Source of the DNA: Geodermatophilus nigrescens
GTDB lineage: Bacteria > Actinomycetota > Actinomycetes > Mycobacteriales > Geodermatophilaceae
Reading direction: 5' to 3'
Assembly: GCF_900129495.1 (NCBI RefSeq)
Contig: NZ_FQVX01000004.1
Span: forward strand, 186,001-250,000
Length of the DNA stretch: 64,000 nucleotides
The number at the start of each line of letters is the position of its first letter. Position 1 is the first letter of the stretch. The notes under the pieces were generated by a model. That model searched no databases. It was not told where the DNA came from and was given only the letters and a program-made list of their open reading frames with translations. Shown piece by piece: positions 1 to 9,170 of the stretch. A program made the position numbers and the translations under genes.

Positions 1-3000
1 CCACCGTCCGCGCCGACGGCCCGTCCACCGCCCGCGGCGTCGTGCTGCTCGACGCCCTCCCCGACGGCGCGGTGCTGGTGGCCGCCACCGTCCCGGGCGG
101 CTCGTGCACGTTGCCCGCCGGGTCGCGGACGCTGCGCTGCGCGCTGCCCGAGCTCGCGCCCGGCGACGCCGCGCAGGTGCGCATCGAGCTGCAGCTGCCG
201 GCCTCGGGCACCGGCGCGATCGACAACGCCGTGTCGGTCTCGGCCGCCACGCCCGACCCCGACGTCTCCGACCTCACCGCGGAGGTCGCCGGCAGCGGCA
301 GCCAGTCCGCCGACGTCGGCGTCGACCTGCAGGTGGACCCGCAGCACACGACCGTGCGCCCGGGCGACCGGTTCCCCTTCACCCTGGTCGTCACCAACGC
401 CGGCCCCTCCGACGCCACGAACGTCGTCGTCCGCGCCACCCTCGCGCCCGGGCTGGTCACCACCGCCATCTCCTACGCCGGCTGCACCCCCGGCGCCGGC
501 TGCAGCATCCCGCTGCTGCGGGCCGGCGAGCAGCTGGTCATCACCGGCCAGGCGGTCGTCGCTCCCGACGCCGAGGAGGGGCCGGGCGGGGCGAGCGTCA
601 CCGCCGTCTCCGCGGTGCCCGACGGCGACCGCACCAACGACTCCGACGCCGTCTCCGGCCAGATCGTGCTCGAGGCCGACCTCGCGCTGGCCCAGACCGT
701 CGAGAACGCCGCGGAGCCCGGGGCGCCGGTGGTCCCCGGCACCGACGTGCGGACCGTGGTCACGGTCGCCAACGCGGGGCCCACCCGCGCCGAGAGCCTG
801 CTGGTCAGCCAGGCCGTCGGCGCGGGGCAGGCGCCGCCCGCGACCACCGTGAGCGGCGGGAGCTGCACCTTCTCCGGGGAGCTGCGCGACGGCGTCGCCG
901 TCGACGGCGGGGTGCTGCTGTGCGCGCTGCCCGAGCTCGCCGCCGGAGCCACCTGGCGGCTCACCCACGTCGGCCTGCTGCGCGCGAGCTGGACCGACGC
1001 GACGCTCACCCGCAGCCGGACGGTCACCGCCGCCTCCGCCGACCCGGTGCGCGCCAACGACACCAGCAGCGTGACGGTGCCGGTCGAGCGGCGCGCCGAC
1101 GTCACCGTCGCCAAGACCGCCGACACCCCCGCCGTCGTGCAGAGCGACCCGGTCCGGTTCACCGTCACCGCCACCAACGCCGGCCCCTCCGACGCCCGCG
1201 ACGTGCTCGTGCGCGAGGAGCCCCGGCCCGGCGTCGTGGTGACCGGCGCGTCGCCGTCGGCCGGCACCTACGGCGACGCCGACGGCACCTGGCGCATCCC
1301 GTTCCTCGCCGCCGGCCAGACCGTCACGCTCACCGTCGACGGCACCGCCGAGGCCGCCTCCGACGTCGTCAACGGGGCCGTCGCGCTCGGCTCGGACGCC
1401 CGCGACCCGCAGCCGGCCAACGACACCGCGACGGCGACCGTCGCCGTCACCCCGGCCGACCGGGACCTGCTGGTGCGCACCGTGGCCGCCGTCGCCCCGC
1501 CCGCCGACGCCGCGGCGCTGCGCACCGGGGACACCGTGACGCTCACCTACGAGGTGGCCAACGACGGCAACGTCGTCATGTCCGGCATCCGGCTCACCGA
1601 CCCGCTCACCGGCGGGGGCGTCACCTGCCCGCGCGACCGGCTCGCGCCCGGCGAGACCATGACCTGCCGAGCCGACGCCGGGCACCGCGTCACCCAGGCC
1701 GAGTTCGACCTCGGCGCGCCGCTGGCGAGCCTGGTCACCGCGTCGGGCCGCTCGCCCGACCGCACCACCGACCTGGTCTTCGACCCGGTCCGCACCGACC
1801 TGCCGCTGGCCGCGACCGCCCCCGCGCTCGAGGTGACCCTCGTGCCTGCCTGGGACGACGCCGACGGTGACGACGCGCTCGACGCCGGCGAGACGGTCGC
1901 GTGGACCGCCGTGGTGGCCAACCGGGGTGACGTCACCCTCCGGGACGTCGCCGTCGCCGCGCCCGGTGCGCCCGCCCTCGTCTGCGCCGCGACGGAGCTC
2001 GCCCCCGGCGCGGTCACCACCTGCACCGCGCCCGCCGCGCCGGTCACCTCCGCCGACGTCCTCGCCGGCCAGCGGTCGGTCACCGCCGAGGCCACGGCCT
2101 CGGACGGGCGCACCGGCGGAGCGGTCCGCAGCGCCCCGTCGTCGGCCGCCGTGCCCGACGACCCGCGCGCCGCGCTCGGCCTGGCGGTCACCGGGGAGGG
2201 CCCGGTCCCGGGCCGCGCCGCGGGCCTCGGCGACGTCGTCACCTGGCACTACGTGGTGACCAACCTCGGCACCGTCGCCGTCCGCGACGTCGCGGTCGAG
2301 GACGCGGGCGCCGGCGCGGTCGGCTGCGACCGGACGGTCCTGGAGCCCGGCGCCTCCACCGCGTGCACCGCCGTCCACGGCTCCGTCGTGGGTGAGGCCG
2401 ACCTGCTCGCCGGCCGGCTCGCGGCCCGCGCGAGCGCCGTCGGCACCCCGGCGGCGCTGGGCGGGACCGTCCGCTCCGCGCCCGCCGTGCAGTCGGTGGG
2501 CCTGGCCGGCGTCGTCCGCGCCCTGGAGGTCGGGGTGCGGGCCGCCGCCGGCAACCCCTCCGTGGTGCGGGCCGGCAGCGAGCTGCGCTGGGAGCACGCC
2601 GTCGCCAACACCGGCAACGTGACCATCCGCCTGGTCACCGTCACCGACGACCTCGTCGGCCCGGCCGGCTGCGTCCAGGACGTCCTCGCCCCCGGCGAGC
2701 GCACCACCTGCACCGCCGGCGGCGCCCACCGGGTCACCCAGGCCGAGTTCGACGCCGGCCGTCCCGTGGGCGGCACCGCCTGGGCCTCCGGCATCCCGGC
2801 GGGGTCGGACACCCCGCTGCCGTTCGGCCCCGCCTCCGACCCGGTCGTCCTGGCCGCGGCCGCTCCCGAGCTCGCGCTGACCGCCGTCCCCGACTGGCAG
2901 GACGACGGCGACGGCGTGCTCGAGGCCGGCGAGACGGTCGAGTGGTCCCTGGTCGTGACCAACCGGGGCGACGTCACCCTGTCCGCCGTCAGCGCCAGCA

Positions 3001-5237
3001 CCCCGCGCACCGGCGCGGCGACCTGCCCGCCGGCCGGCCTCCCGCCGGGCACCACCGCCGTCTGCCGCACCGCCGTGCACGTGGTCACCGCCGCGGAGGA
3101 GGCCGCCGGGACGCTGCCGGAGGACGCCGTCGCCGTCGCGACCGACCCGCGCAGCGGGCACGGCACCGGCGCCACCGCCTCGTCCACCGTGCCGGCCACC
3201 CCGGATCCCCGGCTGGCCGCCGCAGTCACCGCGGTCGTCGACGACGGGTCGGTCCCCGCCGACCCCGGTGACCGGGTCACCTGGCACTACACGGTCACCA
3301 ACGTCGGCACCGTGCCGCTCGACGGGGTCACCGTCCGCGAGCCCGGCGGCACCGCGCTGCCCTGCGGCGCCGGCTCCCTGCGCCCCGGACGGTCGGCGAC
3401 CTGCGTGTCCGCCGCCGCCCGCACCGTCACCGAGGCCGACCTGCGCACCGGGCACCTGACCCGCACCGCCGACGCCACCGCCACCTGGACCGCCGGCGCC
3501 CGGACCGTGGACTCCGCCCCGGCCACCGGCGAGCTGGCCACCGCCACCCCGGCCGGCCGCCTCACGCTGGCCGGCGCCGCCTCGGGCACCGCGGCCGCCG
3601 TCGGCGACCGGGTCACCTACACCTGGACGGTCACCAACACCGGCAACGTCACGGTCGCCGACGTCGCGGTCACCGACTCGGCGGGCGGCGCGCCGGCCTG
3701 CGCCGCGGCCGTCCTCGCCCCGGGCGCCTCGACCGCCTGCACCGGCGGCAGCGCGTACGTGCTCGCCCAGGACGACGTCGACGCCGGCCTGCCGGTCGGC
3801 CTCACCGCCTCGGCCGTCGCCACCACGACCGGCGGCCCGGCGCTGCGCTCGGCGCCCGCCGCCGCCCCGGTCGCCGCGCCCGCCTCGGCGCCCGCGCTCC
3901 GGCTGGTCACCACCGCGGACTGGGCCGACGACGGCGACGCGGCGCTGGAGGCCGGCGAGACCGTCACCTGGCTGGTGCAGGTGACCAACACCGGCAACGT
4001 GATGGTCGAGGACCTGCTGGTCACCGCGCCGGGCCTCTACGTCGGCTGCCCGGTCGGCCGGCTGGCGGCGGGCGCGTCGGTGCGCTGCGCGTCCGACCCC
4101 GTCGTGCTGACCGACGGCGACGCCGCGGCCGGCGCGCTGGCCGCGACCGCGAGCGCCACGGCCCGCGCGGTGCGCGACGGTGCGGCGGTCGCGGGCCCCG
4201 GCGCCGCCGCCCGGGTGGCCACCACGCCCGCCCCGGCGCTCGCCCTGACCTCGGTCGCGCGGGTACAGCCGGCCGCGCGGCAGGCCGCCGCCGACCTCGG
4301 CGACACCGTCACCTGGCACCTCGTCGTCACCAACACCGGCAACGTGCCGGTCACCGGCGTCACCGTCGCGCTGACCGGGGTGTCCGCCGCCGTCCCGGCC
4401 GGCGGCGTCCTGCCGGCCGGCGCGCCCGCCGTGCCCGCCCCGGGCTGCGGCACGCCGGTGCTCGTCCCGGGCGCCTCCGCGGAGTGCGACACCGCCGCCC
4501 GTGCCGTGACCGAGGACGACGTGCTGGGCACGCCCGTCGCCGCGCCCGCCGTCGCCACCGGCACCGCGGCGCTGACCGGGGCGGTGGTGTCCTCGGCACC
4601 CGCGGACGACCCCGTGCCCACCGCGGCGCCGCGCCGCGCCGTGGACCTCGTCGTCGTCTTCACCGACGCGGACAGCGGCACCCCCGTCGTCGCCCCGCGG
4701 GTCGGGGACGTCGTGCGCACCCGCTACGCCGTGCGCAACACCGGGACGGTGACGCTCAGCGGCCTCGCCGTGGCCGACCCGGCCGCGGGCGACGTCGTCT
4801 GCCAGCGGACCGACCTGGCCCCGGGGACGGCCACCGGCTGCTGGGCCGACCGCGGCCGCGAGGTCACCGGTGAGGACCTCGCGCTCGGCCGGCTCACCAG
4901 CGCCGCCACGGTCACCGGCACGCCGCCGGTCCGCTCGGGCCTGGGCGCGGCCACCGCGAGCGCCGGGCTGACCGTCCCGGTGGACGCCGCGCCGGTCGCC
5001 GTCCCGGTCCCCGTCCCGCCGGTCCCCGCGCCGGTCGCCGCGCCGCCGTCGTCCCCCGTGGCCGTCCCGCCGTCCTCACCGCCGGCGACCCCGCCGTCGG
5101 CACCCGCGCCGTCCCCCGCCGTCCTGGCGCGGACCGGTGCCGAGCCCGCCCTGCCCGCCGGCCTCGGCGCCCTCCTCGTCCTCACCGGTGGCCTGCTCGT
5201 GTGGGGGTCCCGCCGCAGGTCCGCCGCGCGTCGGTGA
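1..5237 (+). CDS. LAxTG-anchored DUF11-repeat surface protein (5' partial)
   Basis: This is the 3' part of a very large cell-surface protein. The frame is open from the first bases of the window, so the true start lies upstream; at least 1,744 codons are present. The protein is a chain of about 110-residue immunoglobulin-like modules. The early ones are classic DUF11 ('VTNAGPSDA'), the later ones of the 'VTNTGNV' type. Three modules carry acidic D-x-D-G-D loops before 'AGETV', which look like calcium-binding loops. A Pro/Ala-rich stalk, then LARTG, a hydrophobic helix and an RRRSAARR tail form a sorting signal of the LAxTG kind used by class E sortases. Role inferred: stalk, adhesin or S-layer-like surface protein. 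Confidence 0.85.
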   Translation, partial: TVRADGPSTARGVVLLDALPDGAVLVAATVPGGSCTLPAGSRTLRCALPELAPGDAAQVRIELQLPASGTGAIDNAVSVSAATPDPDVSDLTAEVAGSGSQSADVGVDLQVDPQHTTVRPGDRFPFTLVVTNAGPSDATNVVVRATLAPGLVTTAISYAGCTPGAGCSIPLLRAGEQLVITGQAVVAPDAEEGPGGASVTAVSAVPDGDRTNDSDAVSGQIVLEADLALAQTVENAAEPGAPVVPGTDVRTVVTVANAGPTRAESLLVSQAVGAGQAPPATTVSGGSCTFSGELRDGVAVDGGVLLCALPELAAGATWRLTHVGLLRASWTDATLTRSRTVTAASADPVRANDTSSVTVPVERRADVTVAKTADTPAVVQSDPVRFTVTATNAGPSDARDVLVREEPRPGVVVTGASPSAGTYGDADGTWRIPFLAAGQTVTLTVDGTAEAASDVVNGAVALGSDARDPQPANDTATATVAVTPADRDLLVRTVAAVAPPADAAALRTGDTVTLTYEVANDGNVVMSGIRLTDPLTGGGVTCPRDRLAPGETMTCRADAGHRVTQAEFDLGAPLASLVTASGRSPDRTTDLVFDPVRTDLPLAATAPALEVTLVPAWDDADGDDALDAGETVAWTAVVANRGDVTLRDVAVAAPGAPALVCAATELAPGAVTTCTAPAAPVTSADVLAGQRSVTAEATASDGRTGGAVRSAPSSAAVPDDPRAALGLAVTGEGPVPGRAAGLGDVVTWHYVVTNLGTVAVRDVAVEDAGAGAVGCDRTVLEPGASTACTAVHGSVVGEADLLAGRLAARASAVGTPAALGGTVRSAPAVQSVGLAGVVRALEVGVRAAAGNPSVVRAGSELRWEHAVANTGNVTIRLVTVTDDLVGPAGCVQDVLAPGERTTCTAGGAHRVTQAEFDAGRPVGGTAWASGIPAGSDTPLPFGPASDPVVLAAAAPELALTAVPDWQDDGDGVLEAGETVEWSLVVTNRGDVTLSAVSASTPRTGAATCPPAGLPPGTTAVCRTAVHVVTAAEEAAGTLPEDAVAVATDPRSGHGTGATASSTVPATPDPRLAAAVTAVVDDGSVPADPGDRVTWHYTVTNVGTVPLDGVTVREPGGTALPCGAGSLRPGRSATCVSAAARTVTEADLRTGHLTRTADATATWTAGARTVDSAPATGELATATPAGRLTLAGAASGTAAAVGDRVTYTWTVTNTGNVTVADVAVTDSAGGAPACAAAVLAPGASTACTGGSAYVLAQDDVDAGLPVGLTASAVATTTGGPALRSAPAAAPVAAPASAPALRLVTTADWADDGDAALEAGETVTWLVQVTNTGNVMVEDLLVTAPGLYVGCPVGRLAAGASVRCASDPVVLTDGDAAAGALAATASATARAVRDGAAVAGPGAAARVATTPAPALALTSVARVQPAARQAAADLGDTVTWHLVVTNTGNVPVTGVTVALTGVSAAVPAGGVLPAGAPAVPAPGCGTPVLVPGASAECDTAARAVTEDDVLGTPVAAPAVATGTAALTGAVVSSAPADDPVPTAAPRRAVDLVVVFTDADSGTPVVAPRVGDVVRTRYAVRNTGTVTLSGLAVADPAAGDVVCQRTDLAPGTATGCWADRGREVTGEDLALGRLTSAATVTGTPPVRSGLGAATASAGLTVPVDAAPVAVPVPVPPVPAPVAAPPSSPVAVPPSSPPATPPSAPAPSPAVLARTGAEPALPAGLGALLVLTGGLLVWGSRRRSAARR

Positions 5238-5239
5238 TC

Positions 5240-5262
5240 CGGTACGGCGGTGCGCCGTATCG
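5240..5262 (+). terminator. hairpin after the surface protein
   Basis: CGGTACGGCG and CGCCGTATCG form a 10-bp stem with one G-U pair around a GTG loop, a few bases after the surface-protein stop codon. There is no U-tract. It is probably an intrinsic-type terminator or mRNA 3' end. Confidence 0.5.
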
Positions 5263-5317
5263 ACGTGCGACGGTGGGCGTGGTCTCATCGCGCGGGGGAC
5301 GACGGGGAGGTGCCGGG

Positions 5318-5368
5318 ATGACCATCGGGCACGACGACGACCGCGGCGTCCTCGCCGAGCGCGGCTGA
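5318..5368 (+). other. 16-residue ORF in frame with, and abutting, the GGDEF gene
   Basis: ATG at 5318 is preceded by a strong ribosome binding site (GGGGAGG, 7-nt spacer). It opens a frame of 16 codons that ends in TGA at 5366-5368. The next codon is GTG (5369), the only usable start of the PAS-GGDEF frame, and it is in the same frame. This may be a leader peptide with reinitiation. It may also be the original N-terminus of the diguanylate cyclase cut off by a nonsense change, for example TGG to TGA. Confidence 0.5.
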
Positions 5369-6229
5369 GTGGACGTCCGGCTCGCGCACGGGTTCGTCGA
5401 GGGCACCGACGCGCTCGTCTGCGTGGTGGACGGGGCGGGGCGGATCCTGCTGGCCAACCCGGCGCTGCAGCGGTTCACCGGACGCCCGCCCGAGCGGCTG
5501 CTCGGTGAGCTGTTCGTCGACGTCTTCGTGGCGCCGGAGCACCGGGAGCTCGCGCTCGACGCCGTGGCGCGCGCCGTCGACACCGGCCGGGCGTACCCCC
5601 AGGAGGGCGACTGGCTGACCGCCGACGGGACGCGGCGGCTCATCGCGATGCGCAACAACGTGCTGAGCGGTCCCGACGGGCGCCCGTTCGGGGTGGCCAC
5701 CGTGGGCCTCGACGTCACCGAGCAGCGGCGCCGCGAGGAGGCGCTGGCCCAGCGGGCGCGCACCGACCGGCTCACCGGCATCCCGAACCGGCACACGTTC
5801 TTCGAGGAGCTCGGCCGGCGGCTCGCGCAGGAGGACGGGGTGCCTTGCGGCGTCCTGTTCTGCGACCTCGACGGCTTCAAGGTGGTCAACGACGTGCACG
5901 GGCACGCGGTGGGCGACGCCGTGCTCGCCGAGGTCGCCGCCCGGCTGCAGGCCGCGGCCGGGGGCGACGACGTCGTCGCCCGGTTCGGCGGGGACGAGTT
6001 CGTGGTGCTGTGCCCCGGCTGCGAGGAGGACGACGTCGCCGAGCTGGCCGCGCGGGTGCGCGAGCGGGTGACCGCGCCCGTGCCCACGGTCGCGGGCGCG
6101 CTGCGGGTGGGGGTGAGCGTCGGGGGTGCGGTCGGCCGGCCGGGCGACGCGCCCGACGAGGTGGTCGCGCGCGCCGACCGGGCGATGTACGGCGCCAAGA
6201 CCCGCCAGCGCCGCCGCTCCGAGCGCTGA
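5369..6229 (+). CDS. PAS-GGDEF diguanylate cyclase
   Basis: This 286-residue cytosolic protein predicts c-di-GMP synthesis. An N-terminal PAS domain (about residues 10-125, 'LLANPALQRFTGR') is followed by a GGDEF domain (about 130-280) with 'FCDLDGFK' and an intact GGDEF active-site motif. The RxxD inhibitory site expected just before GGDEF is absent (GGDD there), so product feedback is probably missing. No membrane segment is seen. GTG 5369 has no ribosome binding site of its own and touches the upstream TGA, so expression may depend on reinitiation. It is a close paralogue of the PAS-GGDEF gene at 10048-10974. Confidence 0.85.
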   Translation: MDVRLAHGFVEGTDALVCVVDGAGRILLANPALQRFTGRPPERLLGELFVDVFVAPEHRELALDAVARAVDTGRAYPQEGDWLTADGTRRLIAMRNNVLSGPDGRPFGVATVGLDVTEQRRREEALAQRARTDRLTGIPNRHTFFEELGRRLAQEDGVPCGVLFCDLDGFKVVNDVHGHAVGDAVLAEVAARLQAAAGGDDVVARFGGDEFVVLCPGCEEDDVAELAARVRERVTAPVPTVAGALRVGVSVGGAVGRPGDAPDEVVARADRAMYGAKTRQRRRSER

Positions 6230-6230
6230 C

Positions 6231-6659
6231 TCAGCGGCGGGGGCGCCCGATCCCCGTGGCGTAGAGGACCGCGAGCACCGCGCCCGACGGGGCGAGCCAG
6301 ATGAACCACGGGTAGACAGGGCCGCCGGCGCCCAGCGAGACCAGCAGCCAGACGACGACGTTCACCGCCACCACGCTCGCCCACACCGTGGTGAGCACCC
6401 GCATCGTGGTGCCGCCCGGGGTGGTGGAGAAGACGCGGTGCCGCGGGGCCGGGGGCGGCGGGGGCGGCGGCTCGGGCAGGTCGAGGGTCACCCGCTGCAG
6501 CTCGCCGCGGGTGCGGGCGGCCCACACCGCCTGCAGGCGCTCGTCGAACTCGTGCAGGTCGAGCTGGCCCGCCCCGACCGCGCGGCGCAGCCGCTCCTGC
6601 ACGGCGGCCCGCTCGACGTCGGACACCCGCAGCTGCTCGGCGCGCACCGGCTCACCCAT
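6231..6659 (-). CDS. DUF1707 domain protein with two membrane helices
   Basis: A 142-residue protein. Residues about 8-60 match the DUF1707 domain common in actinobacteria (RVSDVERAAVQERL, then a GQLDLHEFDERL segment). A proline run follows, then two hydrophobic segments (about 90-115 and 117-137) forming a small membrane hairpin. The family often sits at the N-terminus of small membrane proteins, sometimes affecting cell wall or stress responses; the function is not established. It converges on the diguanylate cyclase with one base between stops. Confidence 0.75.
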   Translation of the reverse strand: MGEPVRAEQLRVSDVERAAVQERLRRAVGAGQLDLHEFDERLQAVWAARTRGELQRVTLDLPEPPPPPPPAPRHRVFSTTPGGTTMRVLTTVWASVVAVNVVVWLLVSLGAGGPVYPWFIWLAPSGAVLAVLYATGIGRPRR

Positions 6660-6731
6660 GTGCCGATCGTGGCACCGCGGTCCACCCCTGCGGGTCCACC
6701 GATCGGTGGTCCCGCCTCCCGCCCGGAGTCA

Positions 6732-6756
6732 GGGGCCGACAGCGCTACGAGGGCCC
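6732..6756. repeat. dispersed 25-bp repeat, copy 1
   Basis: GGGGCCGA, two variable bases, then GCGCTACGAGGGCCC. It matches 47381-47405 at 23 of 25 positions. The outer GGGGCC and GGCCC(C) can pair, giving a small hairpin. It lies between the marR stop and the DUF1707 start. Confidence 0.6.
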
Positions 6757-6777
6757 CCGCCCGGGCCGGCGGTGGGG

Positions 6778-7203
6778 TCAGTCGGTGAGGGCGCGCAGCA
6801 GGCGGGCGAGCTGGGCGCGGTCGTCCGGCGACAGGCGGGCCAGCAGCTCGCGGCTGTCCGCCGCCCGGGCGGCGTCGACCTCCGCCCGCACCCTCAGCCC
6901 CTCCTCGGTGGCCCGCAGGACGACGGCGCGCCGGTCGGCCGGGTCGGGGGTGCGCTCCACCAGGCCGCGGGCCTGCAGCGCGTCGGCGACCTCGGTGGCC
7001 GAGCGGGGGGCGATGCGCAGCGCCTCGGCGAGGTCGGACAGCCGGGTGCCGTCGCGGCCGGCCACCGCCCGCAGCGCCCGTGCGTGGTGCGGCGTGAGGT
7101 CCCACGGGGCGAGCGCGTCGAGCCAGCGCCGCCGCTGGGTGCGGGCGGCGCGCATGAGCAGGTCGACCACGGCCGCGTCGTCGTCCCGGGAATGCGCCGC
7201 CAT
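6778..7203 (-). CDS. MarR family transcriptional regulator
   Basis: A 141-residue winged-helix protein with the MarR layout: N-terminal dimer helices, 'RLSDLAEALRIAPRSATEVADALQ' recognition region (about 55-80), and a 'DPADRRAVVLRATEEG' wing (about 88-104). It is divergent from an ABC exporter gene with only a short intergenic region carrying a dyad, so it very likely represses that transporter and itself in response to a small ligand, probably a transported compound. ATG at 7203 is taken as start. Confidence 0.9.
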   Translation of the reverse strand: MAAHSRDDDAAVVDLLMRAARTQRRRWLDALAPWDLTPHHARALRAVAGRDGTRLSDLAEALRIAPRSATEVADALQARGLVERTPDPADRRAVVLRATEEGLRVRAEVDAARAADSRELLARLSPDDRAQLARLLRALTD

Positions 7204-7207
7204 ACCC

Positions 7208-7236
7208 TGAGGTTACCGGACCGTGAGGTAGCCTCA
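7208..7236. promoter_or_regulatory. probable MarR operator between marR and the ABC exporter
   Basis: TGAGGTAGCCTCA at 7224-7236 is a perfect 5-3-5 inverted repeat. A related TGAGGTTACC half-site lies at 7208-7217. Both are between the divergent start codons. Confidence 0.65.
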
Positions 7237-7270
7237 ACAACCGGAGGTGGTCGCCATCGACGAGGGACCC

Positions 7271-9103
7271 ATGGGCCGCGGCAGCGGCTCCGGCGGGCGG
7301 TCGGGCCGCGCCGTCGACCCCGCGGACCGCGCGCAGCTGGAGCGCGCGCCGGTCCCGCTGCGCCGCGTGACGGCGCTGTTCCGCCCGTACCGCTGGCAGG
7401 TCGCGACCGTCGTCGTGCTGATCGTCAGCTCCTCGGCCGTCGCGCTCGCGACGCCGTTCCTGGTGCGCCTGGTCATCGACGAGGCCATCCCGCGGCAGGA
7501 CGTCGACCTGCTGGTCCTGGCCGTCGCCGGGATGGTCGCCGTCACCGCGCTCACCGCCGTCCTGGGCGTCGTGCAGACGTGGCTGTCGACGACCGTGGGG
7601 CAGCGGGTCATGCACGGCCTGCGCACCGCCGTCTTCGCCCACCTGCAGCGCCAGTCGCTGGGCTTCTTCACCCGCACCCGCGGGGGAGAGGTGCAGTCGC
7701 GGCTGACCAACGACATCGGCGGCATGCAGTCGGTGGTCACCTCGACGGCGACGTCGCTGGCGGCCAACGCCACCACCGTCGTCGGCACCGTGGTCGCCAT
7801 GGTCGCGCTGTCGTGGCGGCTGTCCCTGCTCTCGCTCGTCGTGCTGCCGCCGGCGATCGCGCTGACCCGCAAGGTCGCGCGGATGCGGCGGGCGGTCACC
7901 GCGCAGCGGCAGCGGCACCTCGCCGACCTGCACGGCCAGGTCGAGGAGGGGCTCAGCGTCAGCGGCGTGCTCCTCGGCAAGACCCTCGGCGCCGGCCCCG
8001 CCGCCTCCCGGCGGTTCGCCGCGACGTCAGAAGACCTCGTCGGCCTCGAGGTGCGCTCCCAGCTGGCCGGCCGCTGGCGGATGGCCACGATGAGCATCGT
8101 CTTCGCCGGCATCCCGGCGCTGATCTACCTGTTCGCCGGCCTGCCGGCGACCTCCGGCGGGATGACGATCGGCACGCTGGTCGCCTTCACCACGCTGCAG
8201 GGCGCGCTGTTCCGCCCGCTCATGGGCCTGCTCGACGTCGGCGTCACCGTGACCAGCTCGATGGCCCTGTTCAGCCGGGTGTTCGAGTACCTCGACCTGC
8301 CGGTGGAGATCGACGACCCGGCCACCCCGGTCGGGCTCGACCCCGCCGCCGTCCGCGGCGAGGTGCGGTGGGAGGGCGTCGGGTTCACCTACCCCGACGG
8401 CGCCCGGCCCGCGCTCTCCGGCGTCGACGTGACCGTCCCCGCCGGCACGACGCTCGCGCTGGTCGGCGAGACCGGCTCGGGCAAGTCGACGATGGCCTCG
8501 CTGGTCGCCCGGCTCGCCGACCCCACCACCGGCCGGGTGAGCATCGACGGCGTCGACCTGCGCCACCTGCGGCTGGCCACGCTCGCGCAGGTGGTCGGCG
8601 TCGTCTCGCAGGAGACCTACCTGCTGCACGCCACCGTGCGGGAGAACCTGCGGCACGCCCGCCCCGGCGCCACCGACGCCGAGATCGAGGCGGCGGCCCG
8701 ACGGGCGCAGGTGCACGACGTGATCGCCGCGCTCCCCGACGGCTACGACACCGTCGTCGGTGCCCGCGGGCACCGGTTCTCCGGCGGGGAGAAGCAGCGC
8801 CTGGCCATCGCCCGCACGCTGCTGCGCGACCCGCGGGTGCTGGTCCTCGACGAGGCCACCAGCGCGCTGGACACCGCCACCGAGCGCGCGGTGCAGGCGG
8901 CGCTGGACGAGGCCCGCCGCGGCCGGACGACGATCACCATCGCCCACCGGCTGTCCACGGTGCGGCACGCCGACCGGATCGTCGTGCTCGACGCCGGCCG
9001 GGTGGTCGAGTCCGGCACGCACGCCGAGCTCGAGGCCCGCGGCGGCCGCTACGCGGAACTGGTCGCCGCCGGCGACGACGCGCAGGACCTGCTCGCCGCC
9101 TGA
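7271..9103 (+). CDS. ABC exporter, fused membrane and ATP-binding domains
   Basis: About 610 residues. A six-helix type I exporter membrane domain (about 35-320 of the longer form) precedes a nucleotide-binding domain with Walker A GETGSGKST, signature FSGGEKQR, Walker B VLVLDEATSALD and the H-loop (IAHRLST). It acts as a homodimer or heterodimer exporting drugs, lipids or peptides; the substrate is unknown. The divergent MarR gene suggests inducible efflux. ATG 7271 has a GAGGG site 5 bases upstream. An in-frame GTG at 7247 would add 8 residues but overlaps the GGAGG at 7243-7247. Confidence 0.88.
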   Translation: MGRGSGSGGRSGRAVDPADRAQLERAPVPLRRVTALFRPYRWQVATVVVLIVSSSAVALATPFLVRLVIDEAIPRQDVDLLVLAVAGMVAVTALTAVLGVVQTWLSTTVGQRVMHGLRTAVFAHLQRQSLGFFTRTRGGEVQSRLTNDIGGMQSVVTSTATSLAANATTVVGTVVAMVALSWRLSLLSLVVLPPAIALTRKVARMRRAVTAQRQRHLADLHGQVEEGLSVSGVLLGKTLGAGPAASRRFAATSEDLVGLEVRSQLAGRWRMATMSIVFAGIPALIYLFAGLPATSGGMTIGTLVAFTTLQGALFRPLMGLLDVGVTVTSSMALFSRVFEYLDLPVEIDDPATPVGLDPAAVRGEVRWEGVGFTYPDGARPALSGVDVTVPAGTTLALVGETGSGKSTMASLVARLADPTTGRVSIDGVDLRHLRLATLAQVVGVVSQETYLLHATVRENLRHARPGATDAEIEAAARRAQVHDVIAALPDGYDTVVGARGHRFSGGEKQRLAIARTLLRDPRVLVLDEATSALDTATERAVQAALDEARRGRTTITIAHRLSTVRHADRIVVLDAGRVVESGTHAELEARGGRYAELVAAGDDAQDLLAA

Positions 9104-9120
9104 CCCGGTGCCCGCGCGGA

Positions 9121-9149
9121 GGCCGGGGACGGTCCGCCCGTCCCCGGCC
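9121..9149. terminator. bidirectional terminator hairpin
   Basis: GGCCGGGGACG and CGTCCCCGGCC form an 11-bp perfect stem with a 7-nt loop between the convergent exporter and SDR genes. Confidence 0.6.
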
Positions 9150-9170
9150 GGGCCGGTTGCCTCGCCGGGG

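Noticed and set aside
104..1870. Long arginine/alanine-rich open frame inside the surface-protein gene
   Set aside because: GC-rich coding sequence leaves the other frames open; composition (runs of R, G, A) and complete overlap with a clear repeat protein show it is a shadow frame.
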